Of a DNA stretch of 22,952 nucleotides, positions 17,526 to 22,952 are shown in pieces. The notes below the pieces were generated by a model. That model searched no databases and had not been told where the DNA came from. It worked only from the letters and a program-made list of their open reading frames with translations. The stretch's first letter is position 1; each line of letters opens with the position of its first letter. Both the position numbers and the translations under genes were made by a program. Source of the stretch: DASPXY01 sp038227745 (GTDB lineage Bacteria; Planctomycetota; Planctomycetia; Gemmatales; Gemmataceae); assembly GCA_038227745.1 (NCBI GenBank), contig JBBRPS010000046.1:1-22952 (forward strand), given 5' to 3'.

Positions 17526-17554
17526 AGTAGACGAGCTTTTTTACAAAATGTCAA
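17526..17554 (-). promoter_or_regulatory. Sigma70-like promoter for the small-gene pair
   Basis: On the minus strand a perfect TTGACA (17554-17549) is separated by exactly 17 nt from TCTACT (17531-17526), which matches the -10 consensus at four of six positions. The spacer TTTTGTAAAAAAGCTCG is strikingly AT-rich for this genome. It lies just downstream of the stop codon of the NIF3-like gene, giving the small genes independent transcription. Confidence 0.6.
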
Positions 17555-17596
17555 CGCCGCTTGTAGAAAAGGGCAAGAGGGCCCCGCACAGGTCGG

Positions 17597-18694
17597 TCAA
17601 TTCACCGGGTCGCGCTCGCGCCGGCTTGCCCAGACTTCGAGGTCGGCCCACTTTTGCCCGAGCGCGCCGGCCAGCTCCTCGACGCCGCAGCGCTCCGTCG
17701 CGTAGTGGCCGGGCAGCACCAGCGCCAGCCCCTGCGCCTGCGCCGCCAGATAATCGTGGAAGCGCAGCTCGCCCGTGAGGAAGACGTCCGACCGGGCGCG
17801 CACTGCGTCACCGAGAAATTCGCCGCCCGCCCCGCACACGATTGCTACACGCTCTACCGGCCGAGCGAGGTCGCCGACCGTCTGCACCAGCTTCGCGTTC
17901 AACCCCTTCTTTACCGCTTCGGTCAGCTCCGCCAGCGGCACGGGCTGCGCCAGTCGGCCGACGCGCCCCTCGCCCAGCGGCGCGACGCCGGGGCGCAGCG
18001 GGTAGACATCGTAGGCCGGCTCCTCGTAGGAGTGGGCGCGGCGCATGGCGGCGATGGCCTGCTCGACGGCGCCCTCGGGGCAGACCGCCTCCAGGCGCCA
18101 TTCGTTGACCTCCTCGCGCCGCCCCTTCTGGCCGACGGTCGAGTTGGTCGCGTCGGAGCCGAAGAATGTCCCCGTCCCGGACAGGCGGAAACTGCACTCG
18201 CGGTACTGCCCGAATTGCCCGGCGCCCGCCGCGAACAGGGCGTCGCTGACTCGCGTCAGGTCCTTGTCCGGGACGAAGACGACGATCTTGCACTGCCGCG
18301 TCCCCTCGCCCCGCCGCAGCGGCTGTACCTCGACCAGGCCGAGGCGCCGGGCCAGCACGTCGTTGATGCCGCCGGCCGTGTTGTCCAGCGCCGTGTGCGG
18401 GCTGTAGACCGCGACGCCGGCGCGGAGCAGCGGCAGCAGCAGGCGGCCTTCGGGCGTGGCCGTGGTGAGGCGCTTGACGGCGCGGAAGAGGACCGGGTGA
18501 TGGGTAACGACGAGGTGCGCGCCGGACTCGACCGCCTCGGCGGCGCTCTCGGGCGTGACGGTCAGGCAGGTCATGACGCGGCGCACCTCGGCGGCGGCGT
18601 CGCCGAGCAGCAGGCCGACGTTGTCCCAGTCGGCGGCGAGGGCCGGCGGCGCGAACTGCCGGAGGAAATCGACGACGTCGGCGACAGTGGGCAT
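17597..18694 (-). CDS. NIF3/YqfO family dinuclear metal-centre protein
   Basis: The 365-residue product belongs to the NIF3-like family, often labelled 'GTP cyclohydrolase I type 2' although its cellular role is unsettled. Its length fits the long, three-part form (B. cereus YqfO about 370 aa) with a PII-like insert domain in the middle (about residues 125-230, including GQYRECSFRLSGTGTFFG). Metal ligands are visible: WDNVGLLLG, THHPVLF (His65-His66), SPHTALDN (His100, Asp104) and GHYATE (His330, Glu334), with LTGELRFHD just before the last. The start MPTVADVVDFL matches the family N-terminus; the frame is open for 42 more codons upstream, but these have no similarity. It is monocistronic. 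Confidence 0.93.
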   Translation of the reverse strand: MPTVADVVDFLRQFAPPALAADWDNVGLLLGDAAAEVRRVMTCLTVTPESAAEAVESGAHLVVTHHPVLFRAVKRLTTATPEGRLLLPLLRAGVAVYSPHTALDNTAGGINDVLARRLGLVEVQPLRRGEGTRQCKIVVFVPDKDLTRVSDALFAAGAGQFGQYRECSFRLSGTGTFFGSDATNSTVGQKGRREEVNEWRLEAVCPEGAVEQAIAAMRRAHSYEEPAYDVYPLRPGVAPLGEGRVGRLAQPVPLAELTEAVKKGLNAKLVQTVGDLARPVERVAIVCGAGGEFLGDAVRARSDVFLTGELRFHDYLAAQAQGLALVLPGHYATERCGVEELAGALGQKWADLEVWASRRERDPVN

Positions 18695-18828
18695 GGTGAA
18701 ACCCTGGTCCTGGGTGGAGTCCAATGGCGGAGGCGATGGGCCATCCCGGTTTGTGGCGGCGTCCGAGGAGATTGTGCGGCTTTTCGGTGGCGACGTCCAC
18801 AGGACGGCGGGCACTGACACCGATTCGA

Positions 18829-19329
18829 TTTGGGGTTGGAGTCCCGGCTATAGCCGGTCTTGGGCGTCCCGGGCCGGGTATTGGTTCGCGGGAAGTCAGG
18901 GGCGAGTCTTGCAGCCCGCTTCAGCGGGCTTGCCGCGCAGCGGTGCAGGCCCGTCCTTCAGGGCGGGTGGGGGTTTCAGCGGGCTTGCCGCGCAGCGGTG
19001 CAGGCCCGTCCTTCAGAGCGGGTGGGGGTTGCAGCCCGCTTCAGCGGGCTTGCCGCGCAGCGGTGCAGGCCCGCCGTTGACGGCGGGGGGGGGGTTGCAG
19101 CCCGCTTCAGCGGGCTTGCCGCGCAGCGGTGCAGGCCCGCCGTTGACGGCGGGTTGAGCGAAAGCCCCAAGCGCTCCGGAGCCCCCTTCAGGGGGCTGGA
19201 AGAGAGGGCGAACTATTGCGCCGACCCGCCCTGCAAGGGCGGGCCTGCACCGCTGCGCGGCAAGCCTGCTGAAGCGGGCTGCAACCCCCACTTCCTGCGG
19301 TGCAATAAAGCCGGGACTCCAACCCCAAA
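18829..19329. mobile_element. About 500-bp non-coding element with perfect 21-bp terminal inverted repeats
   Basis: The segments 18829-18849 and 19309-19329 are exact reverse complements over 21 bp, with cores TTGGAGTCCCGGCT and AGCCGGGACTCCAA. A weaker similarity (GCGGGAAGT near 18890 against GCAGGAAGT on the other strand near 19290) continues inward. Between them is an array of hairpin units in both orientations and no credible gene. The architecture resembles a MITE or a BIME-like palindromic mosaic. I see no obvious target-site duplication directly outside the 21-bp ends, so mobility is inference. Confidence 0.6.
18909..19290. repeat. Hairpin-unit array: four direct copies and one inverted copy
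   Basis: The unit is about 66 bp and reads in order AGCCCGCTTCAGCGGGCT, CCGCGCAGCGG, then a third hairpin, then a G-run. Copies start at 18909, 18975 (missing its first 12 bases), 19029 and 19095, and a reverse-complement copy occupies about 19224-19290. The third hairpin differs between copies but stays paired: CCCGTCC/GGGCGGG at 18950-18967, CCCGCCG/CGGCGGG at 19070-19087 and 19136-19153, and CCCGCCC/GGGCGGG at 19225-19243. A further AGCCCCC/GGGGGCT hairpin with the same TTCA loop sits at 19180-19197. Confidence 0.9.
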
Positions 19330-19592
19330 CCTTGCACGCACGTCGTCCTTTCGAGAGCCCCGCCTCCGGACTCGTCCGAACCGCTTTCTCCGAACCCCAG
19401 AAGCAATCTCCTCCGCCTCTCGAAGATTCCGAGCCGCCTCCACTCTTTTCATTTCCCCTCGCACTCTCCGCGGACTATCATCGGAGAAAAATCGCCCGCG
19501 TTTGTAACTTCTCGCGCCCGCCCTCGTCTTCATCCCTGACGGCACCGGCGACGCGCCCCGCGACCGGGCCACCCTGCTCCGCGGAGGGCTTT

Positions 19593-20174
19593 GTGACCGA
19601 CGTCCACGAGTTGGAACCGCTCCTGCGCCGTGTCCGTTCGGGCGACGCGCAGGCCCTCACCGCTCTGCTGGAGTGGCTGCGGCCGCGCGTGCGCCTGCGG
19701 GCCGAGAACGTCCTCGGCGGCCGACTCGGCGCTCGCCTGGACGCCTCCGACGTGGCCCAGGAAGTCAGCCTCCGCGTCCATCGCGGCATCGGCGGGCTCC
19801 GCGGAGAAGCGGCGCCGCAGCTGCTTGCCTGGGTTGAGGAGATCCTGCAAAACGTCGTGGCCGACTGCCGCAAGCACCACGCCGCCCAGGCGCGCGCCGT
19901 CGGCCGCGAGGTGGGCGATGGCCTCTTCCCCTGTCTCGCGTCGGACACGACCGCACTCGAGCAGCGCGTCCTGCGCGACGAGCGGACGGCCCGACTGGAG
20001 GAGGCCCTGCAACGCCTGCCGGAGAAGCAGCGGACGGTGTTCCAGCTGCGGCTCCATGAACAATTGCCCTTTGAAGAGGTGGCGAAGAGGGCCGGCGTGA
20101 CGGTAGTGAACGCTCGCGTACTGATGGTGCGCGCCACCGAACGGCTGCGGCAAGAACTGGGAGAGAAACCATGA
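19593..20174 (+). CDS. ECF-type RNA polymerase sigma factor, planctomycete subfamily
   Basis: The 193-residue product has sigma region 2 (VRSGDAQALTALLEWLRPRV, then LDASDVAQEVSLRVHR) and region 4 (LEEALQRLPEKQRTVFQLRL, then EQLPFEEVAKRAGVTVVNAR and MVRATERLRQEL), without regions 1 or 3, as in ECF factors. It resembles the Planctomycetaceae-specific family of the TIGR02984 type. The start is taken as the GTG at 19593, with GGAGGG at 19583-19588; the frame is open back to 19332, but that part is Pro/Ser-rich and unlike any sigma factor. The stop overlaps the kinase start as ATGA. Such sigma factors lack an anti-sigma gene and are thought to be controlled by the neighbouring Ser/Thr kinase. Confidence 0.9.
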   Translation: MTDVHELEPLLRRVRSGDAQALTALLEWLRPRVRLRAENVLGGRLGARLDASDVAQEVSLRVHRGIGGLRGEAAPQLLAWVEEILQNVVADCRKHHAAQARAVGREVGDGLFPCLASDTTALEQRVLRDERTARLEEALQRLPEKQRTVFQLRLHEQLPFEEVAKRAGVTVVNARVLMVRATERLRQELGEKP

Positions 20175-21853
20175 GCGACAGCGACGTCCTGCCCGCCGGC
20201 GAACCGCCGGTCACGCCGACCGAGATGGTGCTGGGGAAGTTCCTCAAAGCCGTGCTGGACAAGCTACAGCGCGGGGAGGCGGTCGTCGTGGAGACGCTCC
20301 TGCACGACCGGCCGGACCTGGTGGAGCGCGGCCGGCAATTGGTGCAGGGGCTGGCGGCCTTCCGCCAGGCGGCGCCGGCCCTCGCCCCGGAGACCGACCA
20401 GAAGCCGCCACTGCCCGACACGCTGACGCGGCCTCCTCGCACGACCGAGGCACCCCTCCCGGACCCGTTTCCGGGCGAATTCCGCATCCGCCGGCTTCTC
20501 GGAGAGGGGGCCTTCGGCAAGGTGTGGCTGGCGGACGACCTGCGCCTCGGACGGGCCGTCGCCCTCAAGACGCTGCGCTTTCCGTCGGACTCCGCGGACG
20601 GCCCCGCGACCCTCGCCGCCTTGCAGAAGGAGGCCAAATTCCTCGCGAAGTTCCGCCACCGCAACGTCGTGCAGATCCATGCCTGGCGGCAGGCCGGCGA
20701 CGATCATTACCTCGTCATGGAATACGTCCGCGGGGGATCGCTGGCCGACCTGTTGAAGAAGGAGGGGCCGCTGCCCTGGCACCGGGCGGCCCGCTACGTT
20801 GCCGACGTGGCCGAGGGACTCCTGGAGGTCCACGCTGGCGGCATCGTCCATCGCGACATCAAGGCCGCGAATACGTTGTGGGACTCCGAGCACGACGAGG
20901 CCAAGCTGACGGACTTCGGGGTGTCGGGGCGGCTGGCGGAGGCACGGACGGTTGCCGGCACGCCGCTGTACATGGCCCCGGAGGCGTTCCGGGGGCGAGC
21001 GACGGCCGCGTCGGACGTGTACAGCCTCGCCGCAACGCTCTTCCACCTGCTGACGGGAGAGGTGCCTTTCCCGGGGCCGAGTTGGGACGAGTTGATACAG
21101 CAGTGCGAGGCGGGCATCCCCGAGGGGGACCCGCGGTGCAAACGGATACCCGAGGCCCTGGAGCGCGTCATCCGCGTTGGCCTGTGGACCGACGCAGAGA
21201 AACGGCCGTCGCTGCGCGGGTTCATCGACATGCTGCGGGCCGCCTTGAACCACACCATCACGGATGCGCTGGCCACGCCGCTCCAGGACAGGCCGGTCGC
21301 CAGCGGGGGGGCACAACCGTCTCCCGTGACGTTGCGGCTCGTGGTCAGCCGGCGAGTCGGTTCAGACAAATGGCAACCTATGGCGACGAGCAGCCCGCCG
21401 CGCGACGTGACGCGGGACGTCCGCCGAGTGCCGCCTCGCCCGCAGATGGCGCGCGTGCGGACCGGAGAGCCGTTGCGGATTGAGGCCGTGGCGGGGGCGG
21501 CCGGCTACCTGGCGGTGCTGAACGTCGGCCCGACCGGCAACCTGAACCTGCTCTACCCCGTGGTCGAATTTGGTGACTCGCCTTGGGTCGAAGCCGGACA
21601 GCCGGTGCGGTTGGACGATCTCAAGTTGACAGGGCCGACAGGCCGCGAACGCATGTTTGCTCTCTGGGGAAAGAAGCCGCTGCCGGTAGGCGCGGACGAA
21701 TTGCACGGGTTGGCGCATGGCAAGGGGGAAGGTGAGTCGAGGGCGTATCGGGCCAGCAGGGACATCATCAGGGTGAAGCAGGCGGTGGAACAGGCGGGAG
21801 CGGGAGAGTGCCGGGTGGTCGTGCTGGAACTCGAACACGAGCCGCTATCGTAA
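20171..21853 (+). CDS. Ser/Thr protein kinase with C-terminal DUF4384 domain
   Basis: The 560-residue protein has an N-terminal region of about 100 residues (helical then Pro/Thr-rich), a PknB-like kinase domain at about 104-360 and a C-terminal DUF4384-like beta domain at about 425-556 (EPLRIEAVAGAAGYLAVLNV, then GNLNLLYPV). Kinase landmarks are GEGAFGKVWLA (111-121), Lys133, Glu154, HRDIKAAN with catalytic Asp229, DFG at Asp248 and APE at 269-271. The usual HRDxKPxN proline is Ala here; the essential residues are intact. There is no transmembrane helix, unlike many planctomycete kinases, so it probably acts in the cytosol. The ATGA overlap with the sigma factor implies obligatory co-translation and a phosphorylation-controlled transcription circuit. 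Confidence 0.94.
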   Translation: MSDSDVLPAGEPPVTPTEMVLGKFLKAVLDKLQRGEAVVVETLLHDRPDLVERGRQLVQGLAAFRQAAPALAPETDQKPPLPDTLTRPPRTTEAPLPDPFPGEFRIRRLLGEGAFGKVWLADDLRLGRAVALKTLRFPSDSADGPATLAALQKEAKFLAKFRHRNVVQIHAWRQAGDDHYLVMEYVRGGSLADLLKKEGPLPWHRAARYVADVAEGLLEVHAGGIVHRDIKAANTLWDSEHDEAKLTDFGVSGRLAEARTVAGTPLYMAPEAFRGRATAASDVYSLAATLFHLLTGEVPFPGPSWDELIQQCEAGIPEGDPRCKRIPEALERVIRVGLWTDAEKRPSLRGFIDMLRAALNHTITDALATPLQDRPVASGGAQPSPVTLRLVVSRRVGSDKWQPMATSSPPRDVTRDVRRVPPRPQMARVRTGEPLRIEAVAGAAGYLAVLNVGPTGNLNLLYPVVEFGDSPWVEAGQPVRLDDLKLTGPTGRERMFALWGKKPLPVGADELHGLAHGKGEGESRAYRASRDIIRVKQAVEQAGAGECRVVVLELEHEPLS

Positions 21854-21954
21854 GCGACCGTCAATCCCAGCGTCCTCCCTGCGTAGGAACCTTCCTGGAG
21901 CGGAGTCGGCGGCCCGGCGGGAAGAGGCTGCTTCGATTGCAAAGGGACGAAAGC

Positions 21955-22952
21955 ATGGGGCTTTTCGATTGGCTATGGGGCTCCCAAAAGCATACCAGGC
22001 GGCAACTAGCCAAGTTGTCTCCCGCGGTTGAAGCACAGCGCAGCCAGGGGAATTTTGCGGAAGCAGTGCGACTGGCAGAACGAGCCGCGCAACTTGCGCT
22101 CTCCAAACTTGGCGCGGAGCACCCCGACACAGCCCGCAGCCTCAACAACTTGGGCTTCCTGCTCCAGGCCACGGGGGACTACGCGGGGGCGCTGCCGTAC
22201 TACGAGCAGGCCCTCACCATCAACCGCAAGGCGCTGGGCGACGACCACCCCGACACGGCCAGCAGCCTCAACAACCTGGCTGTACTGCTCCAGGCCACGG
22301 GGGACTACGCGGGGGCGCGGCCGTACTACGAGCAGGCCCTGGCCATCTTCCGCAAGGCGCTGGGCGAGACCCACCCCAACACGGCGGTCGGCCTCAACAA
22401 CCTGGGCTTCCTGCTCGATGCCACGGGGGACTACGCGGGGGCGCGGCCGTACTACGAGCAGGCCCTCGCCATCAACCGCAAGGCGCTGGGCGACGACCAC
22501 CCCGCCACGGCAAGCAGCCTCAACAACCTGGGCTCCCTGCTCCAGGCCACGGGGGACTACGCGGGGGCGCGGCCGTACTACGAGCAGGGCCTCGCCATCC
22601 GCAGAAAGGCGCTGGGCGACGACCACCCCGACACGGCACGCAGCCTCAACAAACTGGGCTTCCTGCTCCAGGCCACGGGGGACTACGCGGGGGCGCGACC
22701 CTACTACGAGCAGGCCCTGGCCATCCGCAAGCAGACGCTGGGAGAGGCCCATCCCGAGACGGCCAACAGCCTCAACAACCTGGGCTTCCTGCTCCGGGCC
22801 ACGGGGGACTACGCGGGGGCGCGGCCGTACTACGAGCAGGCCCTGGCCATCCGCAGAAAGGCGCTGGGCGACGACCACCCCGACACGGCAAGCAGCCTCA
22901 ACAACCTGGCTTTACTGCTCGATGCCACGGGGGACTACGCGGGGGCGCGGCC
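21955..22952 (+). CDS. TPR repeat protein (kinesin-light-chain type), truncated by window end
   Basis: The ATG at 21955 is preceded by AAAGGGA at good spacing. After a short N-terminus (MGLFDWLWGSQKHTRRQLAK) and a first divergent TPR, the protein consists of 42-residue repeats of the form LNNLGFLLQATGDYAGARPY, then YEQALAIRRKALGDDHPDT. Seven are visible, the last cut by the window edge, and the frame is still open. This is the TPR_10/TPR_12 (kinesin light chain) class, a scaffold for protein-protein contacts. No signal peptide is seen. It lies 101 nt after the kinase stop in the same direction and may be a partner or substrate of that kinase. Further domains may lie beyond the window. Confidence 0.9.
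   Translation, partial: MGLFDWLWGSQKHTRRQLAKLSPAVEAQRSQGNFAEAVRLAERAAQLALSKLGAEHPDTARSLNNLGFLLQATGDYAGALPYYEQALTINRKALGDDHPDTASSLNNLAVLLQATGDYAGARPYYEQALAIFRKALGETHPNTAVGLNNLGFLLDATGDYAGARPYYEQALAINRKALGDDHPATASSLNNLGSLLQATGDYAGARPYYEQGLAIRRKALGDDHPDTARSLNKLGFLLQATGDYAGARPYYEQALAIRKQTLGEAHPETANSLNNLGFLLRATGDYAGARPYYEQALAIRRKALGDDHPDTASSLNNLALLLDATGDYAGAR
22141..22952 (+). repeat. 126-bp tandem DNA repeats encoding the TPRs
   Basis: The segment CTCAACAAC recurs at 22141, 22267, 22393, 22519, 22645, 22771 and 22897, an exact 126-bp period with no indel. The stretch GCCACGGGGGACTACGCGGG is identical in every copy even at synonymous positions. The copies are therefore recently duplicated or homogenised. 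Confidence 0.95.

Noticed and set aside
16692..17705. 337-codon plus-strand open frame
   Set aside because: Runs antisense over the two small genes, their promoter and the end of the NIF3-like gene, with low-complexity content and no motif.
18909..19290. CRISPR array
   Set aside because: Repeats are about 66 bp, consist of hairpins with variable stems, include an inverted copy and have no spacers of uniform length; no cas genes are nearby.
19332..19592. N-terminal extension of the sigma factor
   Set aside because: Pro/Ser-rich and unlike ECF N-termini, beginning at the edge of the repeat element; the GTG at 19593 has a good ribosome binding site and fits family length.
22141..22952. CRISPR-like or satellite repeat
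   Set aside because: The 126-bp period is in frame and encodes canonical 42-residue TPR units.

Overview
The window looks like a piece of chromosome from a GC-rich planctomycete, most likely of the Gemmata/Gemmataceae type. This is inferred from content, not from a marker gene. The indicators are a PVC-type membrane-bound dehydrogenase/heme protein (TIGR02604/TIGR02603 style) with HEAT repeats, a PknB-like kinase fused to about 14 WD40 blades, an ECF sigma factor overlapping a DUF4384-containing Ser/Thr kinase, kinesin-light-chain-type TPRs, and intergenic spaces filled with palindromic repeats. No rRNA, tRNA or CRISPR was seen.

Layout. 1-430: on the minus strand, the first 28 codons of what looks like an IS66-type transposase, facing the decapitated 3' half of a histidine phosphatase gene; an insertion sequence probably destroyed that gene. 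516-4924: sugar-phosphate genes pgm, pgi and a DUF2090 class I aldolase; pgi and the aldolase are 2 nt apart, and pgm is separated from them by a nested palindromic repeat. 5047-6050: a good sigma70-like promoter followed by two overlapping genes of unknown role, the first DUF3293-like. 6165-9290: a large exported cytochrome c/HEAT protein. 9294-10382: a long hairpin, a consensus extended -10 promoter, a small charged helical protein, and a convergent RelE-like toxin candidate with no visible antitoxin. 10561-12990: a fused AAA+/VWA metal chelatase subunit and a CobO/BtuR corrinoid adenosyltransferase, pointing to B12 metabolism.

13004-16606 (minus): the WD40 kinase. 16886-17306 (minus): two very small genes with strong ribosome binding sites, their own promoter (17526-17554) and a hairpin terminator (16822-16864). 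One product is a secreted basic peptide and the other an acidic peptide; I recognise neither. 17597-18694 (minus): a NIF3/YqfO-type protein. 18829-19329: a roughly 500-bp element bounded by a perfect 21-bp inverted repeat and containing four direct copies and one inverted copy of a hairpin unit whose stems show compensatory changes. 19593-22952: ECF sigma factor, Ser/Thr kinase (ATGA overlap) and a TPR gene that runs off the window, probably one signalling locus.

The items most worth following up are the inverted-repeat-bounded hairpin array, the acidic/basic small-gene pair, and the DUF2090 aldolase beside pgi.
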